Shown one piece after another: positions 33,334-42,080 of a stretch of 56,699 nucleotides of DNA. Below the pieces are notes generated by a model. The model saw nothing but the letters and a program-made list of their open reading frames with translations, was not told the origin of the DNA and ran no database searches. Within the stretch, counting starts at the first letter, position 1; the number at the start of each line of letters is the position of its first letter. Position numbers and translations under genes: made by a program. Origin of the DNA: Marivita sp. (lineage in GTDB: Bacteria; Pseudomonadota; Alphaproteobacteria; Rhodobacterales; Rhodobacteraceae); contig NZ_JALEGT010000071.1 of NCBI RefSeq assembly GCF_022763305.1, positions 1 to 56,699 of the forward strand, read 5' to 3'.

Positions 33334-34044
33334 TCAGCGCAGCACGTAAGGCTGATGCAACCACTCCCACAGCGCGTCATTGGTTTCGTCCGGGGTTTCC
33401 AGCGTCGGCAGGTGGCCCGCGTCGTCCAGCACAACCAGCCGCGCGTGCGGGATGAGCTCGGCCATGAAGGTGTGTCGCTTGACCGGGCAGAGCGCGTCAT
33501 GCGCACCACAGAGCACCAGAGCGGGCTGGCGGATCTTGCGTAGGGTCGACTGCTGGTCGCGGCGGCGTTGCAGGGCGCGGGACTGTGCGATGAACACCTC
33601 GGGTCCCAGAGTGTGCGCCATATCCATCACCGTTTGCAGCACGGCAGGGCGGCGCGGGCCGGGGGCGAGGTAATTGGGCTTCAACTCGTCCCGCATCACC
33701 TCGGTCAGCTTGCCGGACTTGACCTTGACGATCTGCGGCTCGCGATTGGCGGCGATCTGCGGTGTTTCGGCCAGACAATTGGTGTCCATCAGCGCCACAC
33801 GTGTGACCCGTTCGGGCGCGCGGCGCAGGATCTCCATCGCCACGATGCCGCCCATGCTCAGCCCCGCCAGCGCGAATTTGGGCGGCAGAAGCGGCAGGAT
33901 GGCCGATGCGATCTCCTCGATCCGCTGCCCGTGGGTGATGGGCGCGACCATCACCGGATGGGTGGCGGAAAAGGTCCGGATCTGCGGCTCGAACAGCCGC
34001 GCGTCGCACATCATGCCGGGCAGAAAGACGACGGGTTCGATCAT
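33334..34044 (-). CDS. Alpha/beta hydrolase
   Basis: A 236-residue serine hydrolase. Oxyanion strand FLPGMMCDARLF, nucleophile in GLSMGGIVAM (Ser near residue 64), Asp in GAHDALCP (about 186) and His in AGHLPTLE (about 215). No signal peptide, so cytoplasmic. Substrate unknown; it is similar to small carboxylesterases. It follows the MetE-like gene with a three-base gap, so they are co-transcribed; the ParDE module lies directly after. Confidence 0.88.
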   Translation of the reverse strand: MIEPVVFLPGMMCDARLFEPQIRTFSATHPVMVAPITHGQRIEEIASAILPLLPPKFALAGLSMGGIVAMEILRRAPERVTRVALMDTNCLAETPQIAANREPQIVKVKSGKLTEVMRDELKPNYLAPGPRRPAVLQTVMDMAHTLGPEVFIAQSRALQRRRDQQSTLRKIRQPALVLCGAHDALCPVKRHTFMAELIPHARLVVLDDAGHLPTLETPDETNDALWEWLHQPYVLR

Positions 34045-34047
34045 GGA

Positions 34048-35181
34048 TCAGAGGCGCTCCGACGCCAGTGCGGCCCCTTTGGCCAGGGTTTCGAGCTTGG
34101 CATAGGCGATCTCGGGGTCCACCGCGCCGAAGCCTGCGAAGGTGCCGAAGCCGCAATCGCTGCCGGCGATCACGCGGTCGGCTCCGACGATGTCGGCAAA
34201 GCGTTCGATCCGCTGAGCGACGACTTCGGGGTGTTCGACGAAATTGGTGGTCGAATCAATGACCCCGGGGACGAGGATCTTGTCGTCGGGGATCTCGGAT
34301 TTGCGGTCGCGGAACACGGTCCATTCATGCGCATGGCGGGGGTTCGAGGTCTCAAATAGAACCTGTCCGGCCTGCACCTTCATCAGCGTCGGAAATACGG
34401 TGTCCATGTCGATGTCGCAGACATGCGGGCCTTCGTAATTGCCCCAGCAGATATGCACGCGCACGCGGGCCGGGTCGATCCCGTCCAACGCGTGGTTCAT
34501 CGCCTCCACATGGGCATCGGCGATCTTGACGAATTCAGCATCGGTGAGATCGGTGAAGATCATATGCCGCGAGAGGGCCAGGTCAGGGCAGTCGAGTTGC
34601 AGCATCAGGCCGCTGTCCACGATGGTGCGGTATTCGTCACGCATCGCGTCGGCCAGTGCGGCGAGATAGGCGTCGCGGGTGGGGTAGTAATCGTTCTGCA
34701 GGAAAAGCGAGATCACACCGGGGGAGGCCGCGTTCATGAAGGCCTCGGTCGCGCCATGGGCGGCCATCCCGGCCTTGAGATTGGCGATGTCGGTTTCCAA
34801 CTCGCCCTGACCCTTGGATTTCACATCACCTACGCACATCGGGCGCGCGTATTTCGGTGTGCCACCATCCTCCTTGAGCCGTTCGAGGAAGGACGGGTAC
34901 ATCTTCAAGTCTGCGGGCGCGTTGCGCGGGCTGTCACCGTCGAAGCCGGTGTAGCGGTCCTTCACGTAGGTGGCGTAGCTGATCTTGGAGGTCTCGCCAT
35001 CCGAGACGATGTCGATTCCGGCATGGGTCTGAAGCCGGACGGTTTCGGACGCGGCTTCGGCCATCGCGGCGTCGAAGGCGGCTGCGTCATACTCCTCGCC
35101 GTTTTCGCGCGCGAAAATGAAATCCACCACCTTCTGCGTGCGCGGCAGAGATCCGACATGGGTGGTCTTGATGCGTGTCAT
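34048..35181 (-). CDS. MetE C-terminal-like (cobalamin-independent methionine synthase family) protein
   Basis: A 377-residue single-domain protein of the UROD/MetE superfamily. Zinc ligands of methionine synthase are kept: HIC (His-x-Cys) in VRVHICWGNYEG, Glu in LFETSNPRHAHE, and Cys in AGSDCGFGTF. It lacks the N-terminal MetE half, so folate use cannot be assumed; related proteins include methionine synthase-like enzymes and epoxyalkane:CoM transferases. The substrate is likely a thiol acceptor such as homocysteine, unproven. The start at 35181 (a Shine-Dalgarno is weak) avoids a longer reading to 35277. Co-transcribed with the hydrolase at 33334. Confidence 0.85.
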   Translation of the reverse strand: MTRIKTTHVGSLPRTQKVVDFIFARENGEEYDAAAFDAAMAEAASETVRLQTHAGIDIVSDGETSKISYATYVKDRYTGFDGDSPRNAPADLKMYPSFLERLKEDGGTPKYARPMCVGDVKSKGQGELETDIANLKAGMAAHGATEAFMNAASPGVISLFLQNDYYPTRDAYLAALADAMRDEYRTIVDSGLMLQLDCPDLALSRHMIFTDLTDAEFVKIADAHVEAMNHALDGIDPARVRVHICWGNYEGPHVCDIDMDTVFPTLMKVQAGQVLFETSNPRHAHEWTVFRDRKSEIPDDKILVPGVIDSTTNFVEHPEVVAQRIERFADIVGADRVIAGSDCGFGTFAGFGAVDPEIAYAKLETLAKGAALASERL

Positions 35182-35240
35182 CGGCTCGGCCCCTTGTCCT
35201 GCATAGGTTTGCAGCGACACTAACAAATCGACCGCCGGGT

Positions 35241-35284
35241 GCCAGATGCTTCTAAGCATCTGGCAAAGCTTTTCCAAAAGCTTT
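35241..35284. repeat. Two adjacent perfect hairpins
   Basis: GCCAGATGCTT-CT-AAGCATCTGGC (35241-35264) and AAAGCTTTT-CC-AAAAGCTTT (35265-35284) abut without spacer, 6 bases beyond the stop codon of the 8-oxoguanine deaminase-like gene. The first is 11 bp, the second 9 bp, both perfect. Neither is followed by a T run. They resemble the interspersed hairpin repeats at 18651, 45436 and 52800 in layout but not in sequence. Confidence 0.75.
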
Positions 35285-35290
35285 GGCGGC

Positions 35291-36622
35291 TCAACCCATC
35301 AGCGCGCGCGCCAGGGCGTTCTGTCGCTCGACGACGCGGGGCAGGTCGATGGTGGTGACATGCCCGTCCCGCACGATCTGGCGTCCCTCGACCAGCAGGT
35401 GTTTCACCCGCGTGGGACCGGCCAGAAGCAATGCTGCCGGATCCCAGCTTCCGGCACTGTCCACGCCGGACACATCCCAGATCGCGATGTCTGCGCGTTT
35501 GCCCACGGCGATCTGGCCGCAATCGGGACGGCCCAGCACCTCGGCTCCGCCGCGTGTCGCGATGTAAAGCGCCTCGCGTGCGCTCATGGCGTCGGCGCCC
35601 TGAACCACCCGTTGCAGCAGCATTGCCTGACGTGCTTCGGCGACCAGATTGCCGGCATCGTTGCTGGCCGACCCATCGACGCCCAGACCAACGGGAACAC
35701 CGGCATCCCGCATCCCGCGCACCGGCGCAATGCCGGATCCAAGCCGGCAGTTTGAACAGGGGCAATGCGCCACCCCGGTACGGGATTTGGCAAAAAGGTC
35801 GATCTCCTGCCCGTCGAGCTTCACGCAATGGGCGTGCCAGACATCCGGCCCTGTCCAGCCCAAGTCTTCGGCATATTGGCCGGGGCGGCAACCGAATTTT
35901 TCGAGGGAATAGGCGATATCCTCGTCGTTTTCGGCCAGATGGGTGTGCAGCATCACGCCTTTGTCGCGCGCCAGCAGCGCCGCGTCGCGCATCAGGTCCC
36001 GGCTGACAGAGAAAGGCGAGCAGGGGGCCACGCCCACCCGAACCATCGCGCCCTCGCGCGGGTCGTGATGGGTGTCGATCACGCGGATGCAGTCGTTCAG
36101 GATCGCTGCTTCGTCTTCAACCAGCGAATCCGGCGGCAGGCCGCCATCGCTCTCGCCAATGCTCATCGCGCCGCGGGTGGGATGGAACCGCATCCCGATC
36201 TCCTGCGCGGCGGCAATGGTGTCATCCAGCCTTGCGCCATTGGGGTAGAGATAAAGATGATCCGAGGTCAGCGTGCAGCCCGACAGCGCCAGTTCTGCCA
36301 ATCCGATCTGGGCCGAGGTGAACATCTCTTCCGGACCGAAGCGCGACCAGATTGGATAGAGCGTCTGCAACCAGCCGAAGAGCAGCGCATCCTGCCCACC
36401 GGGCACCGCGCGGGTGAGCGTCTGGTACAGGTGGTGATGGGTGTTCACCAACCCGGGCGTTACCACGCAGCCTGTGGCGTCAATGGTCTCTTCCGCGCCG
36501 GTCAGCCCGGTGCCAACCTCTGTGATGACACCGTTTTCGACGCGGATGTCCGCCTGTGCCAATTCCGTCAATGCGGTGTCCATCGTGACGATGGTGGTTG
36601 CGTTCTTGATCAGGATGGTCAT
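35291..36622 (-). CDS. 8-oxoguanine deaminase-like amidohydrolase
   Basis: A 443-residue amidohydrolase of the 8-oxoguanine deaminase/AtzB-like group. Motifs: PGLVNTHHHLYQTLTRAVPGG (metal His-x-His and HHHLYQTLTR, close to that of characterised 8-oxoguanine deaminases), HTHLAEND (His, Glu), WHAHCVKL (His) and GLGVDGSASND (Asp). It hydrolyses an amino group from 8-oxoguanine, isoguanine or a related purine; which is uncertain. Start at 36622 chosen over 36640 for a GGGA site. Upstream of the MetE-like gene on the same strand, with two hairpins in between. Confidence 0.87.
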   Translation of the reverse strand: MTILIKNATTIVTMDTALTELAQADIRVENGVITEVGTGLTGAEETIDATGCVVTPGLVNTHHHLYQTLTRAVPGGQDALLFGWLQTLYPIWSRFGPEEMFTSAQIGLAELALSGCTLTSDHLYLYPNGARLDDTIAAAQEIGMRFHPTRGAMSIGESDGGLPPDSLVEDEAAILNDCIRVIDTHHDPREGAMVRVGVAPCSPFSVSRDLMRDAALLARDKGVMLHTHLAENDEDIAYSLEKFGCRPGQYAEDLGWTGPDVWHAHCVKLDGQEIDLFAKSRTGVAHCPCSNCRLGSGIAPVRGMRDAGVPVGLGVDGSASNDAGNLVAEARQAMLLQRVVQGADAMSAREALYIATRGGAEVLGRPDCGQIAVGKRADIAIWDVSGVDSAGSWDPAALLLAGPTRVKHLLVEGRQIVRDGHVTTIDLPRVVERQNALARALMG

Positions 36623-36740
36623 GCCGTTCCCTCCACACAAATCGTGCCCTTTTCGGTGAGGATAACCCGCCGGGGCGACAGAAAAGGAGCGGAAGGACTC
36701 GCCCGGGCGGGGTCAGGTGTAGCGCGGATCGTTGCGTCTG

Positions 36741-37541
36741 TCAGCCGTTCAGAAGCGCCATCGCCGCCGCATGCAGGTCCGGCGTGGCAGCGGCAAGCGT
36801 CGTGCCACCATCATGGGCGGGGCTTCCATCCCATTGGGTGACGACACCGCCCGCCGCTTCGATCACGGCAATCGGGGCCTGTACGTCATAGGCGTTCAGC
36901 CCCGCCTCGATCACGAGGTCGATCTGTCCGGCGGCCAGAAGCGCATAGGCATAGCAGTCGCAGCCGTAACGCGTGAGCTTGACCTTGGGGGTCACACGCT
37001 CGAACGCGCGGCGCTGCTCAGGTGTGCCGATTTCGGGGAAGGTCGAGAAAAGGATCGCGTCCGACAGGCGGGTTGTGGACTTGGTGCCCAGAGGTCCAGA
37101 CCGGCCCGGTCCCGTCCAGTCACAGCGCCCGAGGCCGCCCATGAAGCGTTCGCCGACATAGGGCTGGTCGATCATGCCCAGCACGGGTCCGGTTTCGTCC
37201 GAAAGCGCGATCAGCACACCCCATGTCGGCGTGCCGCTGATGAAGGATCGTGTGCCGTCGATCGGGTCGAGCACCCAGGTGAGACCACTGGTGCCTGCAA
37301 CCGTCCCGTGCTCCTCGCCCAGAATGCCATCTTCGGGGCGCAGTTGGGCCAGCACGTCGCGCATGGCGGTTTCAGCGGCGCGGTCCGCGACGGTGACGGG
37401 GTCGAACCCGCCAGCGAGCTTGTTATCGGCAGCCAGCCCAACGGACCGGAAATGCGGCAGGATCGCCGCGCGGGCGGCATCCGCCATGCGTTCCGCCACT
37501 GACCAGAGGTCAGCGGCATCATCCGTGGAAAATTCTGTCAT
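36741..37541 (-). CDS. hisN: Histidinol-phosphatase of the inositol monophosphatase family
   Basis: A 266-residue phosphatase with the IMPase motifs LDPIDGTRSF (metal-binding DPIDGT at about 92), GEEHG (first Glu) and YDVQAPIAVIEAAGG (DVxA variant near residue 219). Length and CYAYALLAAGQIDLVIEAGLN fit HisN (histidinol-phosphatase) better than SuhB. It hydrolyses histidinol phosphate in histidine synthesis; it is not linked to the hisE-hisF-hisA genes at the right. Assignment between HisN and a generic inositol phosphatase is likely but not certain. Confidence 0.85.
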   Translation of the reverse strand: MTEFSTDDAADLWSVAERMADAARAAILPHFRSVGLAADNKLAGGFDPVTVADRAAETAMRDVLAQLRPEDGILGEEHGTVAGTSGLTWVLDPIDGTRSFISGTPTWGVLIALSDETGPVLGMIDQPYVGERFMGGLGRCDWTGPGRSGPLGTKSTTRLSDAILFSTFPEIGTPEQRRAFERVTPKVKLTRYGCDCYAYALLAAGQIDLVIEAGLNAYDVQAPIAVIEAAGGVVTQWDGSPAHDGGTTLAAATPDLHAAAMALLNG

Positions 37542-37594
37542 GAAAGGCCTCCTGATCGCAGCCCGGACAGGGCTACCTCAGGCGACGGGCGCGC

Positions 37595-37975
37595 TCAAGC
37601 GACGTCTGACAGCACGCGGGCCAGTTCGAACAGGCGACGGCGTTGGTTCTCGGGGATCGCATAGTAGGACCGGATCAGATCCAGCGCTTCCTTGTCGCCC
37701 AGCAGATCGGCCGGGATCGATTCTGTCGCGACATTGGCTGCGGGCTTCTTTTCCGCATCTTCGATGCCTTCGAAGAAGAACGCCACGGGCACATCAAGCG
37801 CATCCGCGATGTCCCAGAGGCGGGACGCGCTGACACGGTTGGCACCGGTCTCGTATTTCTGGATCTGCTGGAATTTGATTCCGACTTTTTCAGCCAACTG
37901 CTGCTGGGTCATACCCACCAGCCACCGGCGGTGTCGCACGCGCTTTCCCACATGTACGTCAACAGGATGTGCCAT
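37595..37975 (-). CDS. XRE-family regulator (PraR-like)
   Basis: A 126-residue regulator. Residues 10-70 are a Cro/C1 helix-turn-helix (KRVRHRRWLVGMTQQQLAEKVGIKFQQIQKYETGANRVSASRLWDIADAL); the C-terminal part ends with YYAIPENQRRRLFELARVLS. This pattern is widespread in alphaproteobacteria and resembles PraR/SMc-type regulators. Targets unknown. The start at 37975 has AAGGGAG at good spacing. It lies 53 bases after the hisN start region, on the same strand. Confidence 0.88.
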   Translation of the reverse strand: MAHPVDVHVGKRVRHRRWLVGMTQQQLAEKVGIKFQQIQKYETGANRVSASRLWDIADALDVPVAFFFEGIEDAEKKPAANVATESIPADLLGDKEALDLIRSYYAIPENQRRRLFELARVLSDVA

Positions 37976-38133
37976 CTTGCTCCCTTTCGCCAAACGCAAC
38001 TACGTCTTTTTGTGTCGGACAGGATGATAGGCAAGGTTGCTTTAGCAAGTCTTAAGCTGAACAACCTATCCGGTTATTGATGGCGCGACGCTATAGCATG
38101 ACAGGTATGAGGGCAAGATAATTGGGAGAGATC

Positions 38134-38187
38134 ATGGGCAAACCGTTCATAATTTCCGATCAGAGCGCCGGTTTTGTAATCATCTGA
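38134..38187 (+). CDS. Possible micro-ORF (17 aa)
   Basis: ATG at 38134 follows GGGAGAG at seven bases and reads MGKPFIISDQSAGFVII before TGA. It lies alone in the 295-bp divergent region between the PraR-like regulator and the quinone oxidoreductase at 38271. It could be a leader peptide or chance; only the ribosome site supports it. Confidence 0.25.
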   Translation: MGKPFIISDQSAGFVII

Positions 38188-38270
38188 CCACAAACTTTGT
38201 TTGCCCCCCGTGACAGGCTGCGCGACCTAAGCCAAAGTCATATCGTCAAAATTTAATATGGGAGCCCGTC

Positions 38271-39236
38271 TTGAAGGCATTTCAGGTACAAAGTCACGAT
38301 GTCGCACCAAATGTGGTCGATGTGGCCATCCCGGAACCCGGCACGGGAGAGATTCGCGTCCGAATCCACGCCTGTGGGTTGAATTTTGCCGACCTGCTGA
38401 TGGTCAAGGGCACCTACCAGGACACGCCCAGGTTGCCCTTCACCCTCGGCATGGAGGTTGCGGGCACTGTGGATGCGCTGGGCGAGGGCGTCGATGGATT
38501 GGCGCCCGGGGACCGGGTGGCGGTGTTCGGCGGGCAGGGGGGGCTTGCGGAATTCGGCTGTTTCGATGCGCGTCGCGTGGTGCGTCTGCCTGATGGGATG
38601 TCGATGATCGACGCGGCGGCATTCCAGATCGCGTATGGCACCAGCCATGTCGCGCTTGAGCACAGGGCGCGGCTGCTGCCGGGCGAAACGCTGCTCGTGC
38701 TCGGGGCGGCGGGGGGTGTCGGGCTGACGGCGGTCGAGATCGGCAAGCTGATGGGGGCGCAGGTCGTGGCCTGTGCCCATGGTGCGGCAAAGCTCGATGT
38801 GGCGCGCGCGGCCGGCGCCGATCATCTGATCGACGCGGAAACGCAGGACATCCGGGCCGAGATGAAGGCGCTGGGCGGGGCGGATGTGGTCTATGACCCA
38901 GTAGGCGGCGATCAATTCATGGCCGCGTTCCGCGCCTGCAAGCCCGAGGCTCGGTTGCTGCCCATCGGGTTTGCGAGCGGCGACGTCCCGCAGATCAAGT
39001 CCAACCACCTGCTGGTCAAGAACCTGTCCGTGCTTGGTGTCTATTGGGGGGGGTATCTGCAATTCCGCCCCGAGGTCGTGACCGGGAGCTTGACCACATT
39101 GATGGACTGGTACGGTCAGGGGCGGCTCAAGCCCCATGTCAGCCATGTGCTGGCGCTTGAGGAGGTTGCGGACGGGCTGGAATTGCTGCGCAGTCGCGCC
39201 TCGACCGGCAAGGTGGTGATCGAAATCGCGACTTGA
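38271..39236 (+). CDS. NADPH:quinone oxidoreductase-like MDR protein (TTG start)
   Basis: A 321-residue zinc-free MDR enzyme. ACGLNFADLLMVKGTYQ and GMEVAGTVDALGEGVDG are the N-domain motifs, and GAAGGVGLTAVEIGKLMGA (about residues 144-160) the NADP loop. It differs from the gene at 29585 in the substrate region (GVYWGGYLQFRPE). The start is a TTG at 38271 with GGAG eight bases upstream; no in-frame ATG or GTG is near. It is convergent with the LysR gene at 39264. Confidence 0.92.
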   Translation: MKAFQVQSHDVAPNVVDVAIPEPGTGEIRVRIHACGLNFADLLMVKGTYQDTPRLPFTLGMEVAGTVDALGEGVDGLAPGDRVAVFGGQGGLAEFGCFDARRVVRLPDGMSMIDAAAFQIAYGTSHVALEHRARLLPGETLLVLGAAGGVGLTAVEIGKLMGAQVVACAHGAAKLDVARAAGADHLIDAETQDIRAEMKALGGADVVYDPVGGDQFMAAFRACKPEARLLPIGFASGDVPQIKSNHLLVKNLSVLGVYWGGYLQFRPEVVTGSLTTLMDWYGQGRLKPHVSHVLALEEVADGLELLRSRASTGKVVIEIAT

Positions 39237-39263
39237 TCCGAACCCGGCAAACGCGGCGCTTTG

Positions 39264-40139
39264 TTATCCGGCGGCGCGCAGATCGACGCCCGAGATCGCG
39301 GCGAATTCCCGGCGCAGCAGGTCGCAGAGTGGCTCTATGATCTGCGGCCGTGCCGTTCCCCGGTACAGCGCCACCGACTGATGACCGAGATCGGGCAGGT
39401 TCGCGCTTGCCGGGATCGGCGCGAATTGTGGTGGTTCATGCCCTTCGAGCACGGAGGTCACCGCGATGTCCGCGCAGACCGCCACTTCGATTGCCCGGTC
39501 GCTGTCCGAGGAGAGGACGAGATCCCAGGGCGTGCCGGTCCGTTCCAGCGTGCCGAGCGCCACCGGACGGAAGGAACAATGGTTGCAGAAGGCGACGGGC
39601 AGGGGGCTTGCCTTCCAGGCCTGTCCGCCCGGCGCGCCATACCAGCGCAGCGGCACCTTCATCAGGATTTCCGCCGCGGCCTCGGGACGGGTCTCGGTGG
39701 TCAGGATCACGTCCACATCGCCGCGTGCGAACTTCTCCTTCAGATCGCTCGAATAGGAGCTGAGCAACTGCAGCTTCACGCGCGGGAAGTCGCGCTGCAT
39801 GGCCTTCATCACATTGGGGATCGCCGGGTAGATGATGTCGTGGGGAACCCCCAGCAGGATCTCACCTTCCCAGACAGTACTGGTGAGCTTGCCGTACACC
39901 TCGTCATTGAGATCGACGATGCGTCGCGCATAGGCCAGCAGCTGTTCGCCGGCCGCCGTCAGCACTACGCCGCGCCCCTGCCGGTCGAGCAGGGTCAGAT
40001 CGAGGCTGTCCTCGAGCCGCTTGATCTGCATCGACACCGCCGATTGCGTGAGGTTCAGAAAGGACGCGGCGCGTGTGACACCGCCCGCATCGGCCACCGC
40101 GATGAACGACCGCAGCGTGGTGATGTCGAGATTGCGCAT
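39264..40139 (-). CDS. LysR-family transcriptional regulator
   Basis: A 291-residue LysR regulator: winged helix at residues 5-65 (TTLRSFIAVADAGGVTRAASFLNLTQSAVSMQIKRLEDSL) and a periplasmic-binding-like effector domain (90-290). The effector region resembles those of regulators near DUF1127 genes. It is transcribed divergently from the DUF1127 gene (125-bp shared promoter), the usual arrangement of LysR with its target. Effector unknown. Confidence 0.95.
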   Translation of the reverse strand: MRNLDITTLRSFIAVADAGGVTRAASFLNLTQSAVSMQIKRLEDSLDLTLLDRQGRGVVLTAAGEQLLAYARRIVDLNDEVYGKLTSTVWEGEILLGVPHDIIYPAIPNVMKAMQRDFPRVKLQLLSSYSSDLKEKFARGDVDVILTTETRPEAAAEILMKVPLRWYGAPGGQAWKASPLPVAFCNHCSFRPVALGTLERTGTPWDLVLSSDSDRAIEVAVCADIAVTSVLEGHEPPQFAPIPASANLPDLGHQSVALYRGTARPQIIEPLCDLLRREFAAISGVDLRAAG

Positions 40140-40263
40140 ATATCACGATCCTTGATGGATGGGTTCAAAAACATTCGTTTCACATATGGTGATAGCAGGC
40201 GCATATGCATCATGCAATGCGATGGTTCTCTGCAAAACCATCACGAACCGGAAAGGATACGAC

Positions 40264-40482
40264 ATGGCTTACTACATCGACAGCGTCCGCGGACATGGCC
40301 GGGCTTCGGCACGTCGACCGCTCCTCGCCCGGATCGCCACGGCGTTTGCGCTGCATCGCAGCCGTGCCCGTCTGGCAACGCTTGATGCGCATCTTCTGGA
40401 CGATATCGGGGTGGACGCAGGCGCGGCCCAAGCCGAGGCACGGCGCCCGATCTGGGATGCGCCCGACTTCTGGCGTGGCTGA
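40264..40482 (+). CDS. DUF1127 small protein
   Basis: A 72-residue Arg-rich protein with the DUF1127 core (LLARIATAFALHRSRARLATLDAHLLDDIGVDAGAAQAEARRPIW). In Agrobacterium and Rhodobacter, such proteins influence phosphate and carbon metabolism and bind RNA. GGAAAGG precedes the ATG. Divergent from the LysR gene; it ends at the AT-rich terminator at 40547-40572. Confidence 0.9.
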   Translation: MAYYIDSVRGHGRASARRPLLARIATAFALHRSRARLATLDAHLLDDIGVDAGAAQAEARRPIWDAPDFWRG

Positions 40483-40546
40483 CCCGGACGGTCCGGCCCA
40501 CCTCCAAGCATGGCCCGTGGCCGGACCTGTCCGCCGCAAGCTGCCT

Positions 40547-40572
40547 AAAAATGCATATGCCATGCATTTTTT
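40547..40572 (+). terminator. Intrinsic terminator of the DUF1127 gene
   Basis: AAAAATGCAT pairs with ATGCATTTTT around a 5-nt loop, followed by a T. A 10-bp AT-rich stem with T run, 65 bases past the stop codon. Confidence 0.8.
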
Positions 40573-40679
40573 GCGCCGATGTCGCGGCTTGAAAGCTTGA
40601 AATGCAGAAATGTAGACCCGATATTTGTCCCATCTCCCCCGCAGGTGCGGTGGGTTTCCAGTTTATTTCGGAGGGATAA

Positions 40680-41423
40680 ATGGCTGAGTATAACACAATC
40701 CGGACGACCGGCGTTGCTGGCGCCCGAGCCGCCCAGATTGATGAGGGTCTGCGCGCGCACATGAACAAGGTGTATGGCACCATGTCGATCGGCATGCTGC
40801 TCACCTTTGCTGTCGCTTGGGCCGTGGGCACAAGCCCCGACCTGCTGGCGGTTTTCCGCGATCCTGCAACGCTTCAGCCGAACATCCTGGGCTGGATCGT
40901 CATGTTCGCGCCGCTGATCATGGTCTTTGCCTTTGGCGCTGCCATCAACCGGCTGTCCGCCGCCGGCGCGCAGCTTTTCTTCTACGTCTTCGCATCGGTC
41001 ATGGGCCTGAGCCTTGCATGGATCTTCGTGGCCTTCACCGGCATGTCGATCGCGCAGATTTTCCTCGTAACCTCGATCGCCTTCGCGGGTCTGTCGCTTT
41101 ACGGCTACACCACGAAGAAGGACATCTCGGGCTGGGGCGCGTTCCTGATCATGGGTGTGATCGGTCTGATCGTGGCGTCCATCGTGAACATCTTCCTCGC
41201 CTCGCCGGCGATCATGTTCGCGATCTCGATCCTCGGTGTGCTGATCTTCGCCGGTCTGACCGCCTATGACACGCAGAACATCAAGAACACCTATCTGCAG
41301 CACGCCGCACATGGCGACAGCGAGTGGATGGCGAAGTCGGGCATCATGGGCGCGCTGAGCCTGTACCTGAACTTCATCAACATGTTCATGTTCCTGCTGC
41401 AGCTGTTCGGCAATCGCGAATAA
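40680..41423 (+). CDS. Bax inhibitor-1/YccA-family membrane protein
   Basis: A 247-residue membrane protein with seven hydrophobic helices from about residue 25 to 240 and the BI-1 signature GLTAYDTQNIKN (pH-sensing Asp pair region) near residue 195. BI-1 proteins in bacteria form calcium-leak channels or associate with FtsH (YccA). GGAGGGATAA precedes the ATG. It is monocistronic, closed by the strong terminator at 41445-41472. Confidence 0.95.
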   Translation: MAEYNTIRTTGVAGARAAQIDEGLRAHMNKVYGTMSIGMLLTFAVAWAVGTSPDLLAVFRDPATLQPNILGWIVMFAPLIMVFAFGAAINRLSAAGAQLFFYVFASVMGLSLAWIFVAFTGMSIAQIFLVTSIAFAGLSLYGYTTKKDISGWGAFLIMGVIGLIVASIVNIFLASPAIMFAISILGVLIFAGLTAYDTQNIKNTYLQHAAHGDSEWMAKSGIMGALSLYLNFINMFMFLLQLFGNRE

Positions 41424-41444
41424 GCGGCACGTCTCTCCAACTGG

Positions 41445-41472
41445 AAAGGCCGGTCTTATGACCGGCCTTTTT
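41445..41472 (+). terminator. Strong intrinsic terminator of the Bax inhibitor-1 gene
   Basis: AAAGGCCGGTC pairs with GACCGGCCTTT around TTAT, then TTT. An 11-bp perfect stem starting 21 bases after the stop codon. Confidence 0.95.
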
Positions 41473-41545
41473 CGTTGCGGGTCATTCCGCCTCATGTCAG
41501 TCCCGAAGAGCGGGCGGACCCTCCAGAATTTTATGGCGCGGCCCC

Positions 41546-41567
41546 AGAAACTTCGTACGAAGTTTCT
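41546..41567. repeat. 22-bp perfect palindrome
   Basis: AGAAACTTCGT and ACGAAGTTTCT adjoin without spacer. It lies in the 255-bp convergent gap between the Bax inhibitor-1 and the signal-peptide gene at 41679, outside their terminators. A followed TAAAACCCTTAAAGAAATA stretch is AT-rich. Function unknown. Confidence 0.7.
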
Positions 41568-41678
41568 GTAAAACCCTTAAAGAAATATTGAGAACGGCAG
41601 ACATAAGAACGTGTGCGCTGCCCGAGGCGCTTCGGTTCTATTCGGTTCTTGATGCGCTCCGTCAACCCCAGGGATGGA

Positions 41679-42080
41679 TCAGACGCCGACCTCGGGTCCA
41701 AGGCACATCATCGGCTCATCATTCTGCTGCGCTTCATAGAGCGTCGTCGCATTTGGGTCGTTCTCGAAGATCGCCCGCAACCCACCGGCTTCCTTGAAGA
41801 AGGTCCAGCATTGCGGCGTCGGATTGTCCTCGTAGACAAAGCAGATCATGTCGCCGTCTTCGTACCAGACACCGTCCTTGCACTGACCATCAAGGAACGA
41901 CCAACGCACGCGGCGGTCCTCCAGATACTCTTCGACCCCGTAGGCCTGTCCGTTCTGGCCGAAATAGAGCGTCTTGCCGGTCACATAGGCTTCGAACTGC
42001 GCGCCATTCAGCGGCTCTGCCGCAAAGCACGGCGCCGCCAACAGAACCGCCAGCGCGGCAGATGCAAATCTCTGTCTCAT
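41679..42080 (-). CDS. Secreted protein of unknown function
   Basis: A 133-residue protein with a signal peptide (MRQRFASAALAVLLAAPCFA, cleavage after about residue 21). The mature part (EPLNGAQFEAYVTGKTLYFGQNGQAYGVEEYLEDRRVRWSF) has a repeated aromatic, Gly-rich beta pattern and four Cys likely to form two disulfides. I do not know its family; similar short periplasmic proteins exist in Rhodobacterales. The ribosome site is weak. Start at 42080 is chosen for the signal peptide; an upstream reading to 42161 has no such. Confidence 0.8.
   Translation of the reverse strand: MRQRFASAALAVLLAAPCFAAEPLNGAQFEAYVTGKTLYFGQNGQAYGVEEYLEDRRVRWSFLDGQCKDGVWYEDGDMICFVYEDNPTPQCWTFFKEAGGLRAIFENDPNATTLYEAQQNDEPMMCLGPEVGV

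Noticed and set aside
34048-35290. Riboswitch (cobalamin or SAM) upstream of the MetE-like gene
   Set aside because: Only two hairpins and about 60 bases separate it from the upstream gene; no B12-box or SAM-type core is visible.
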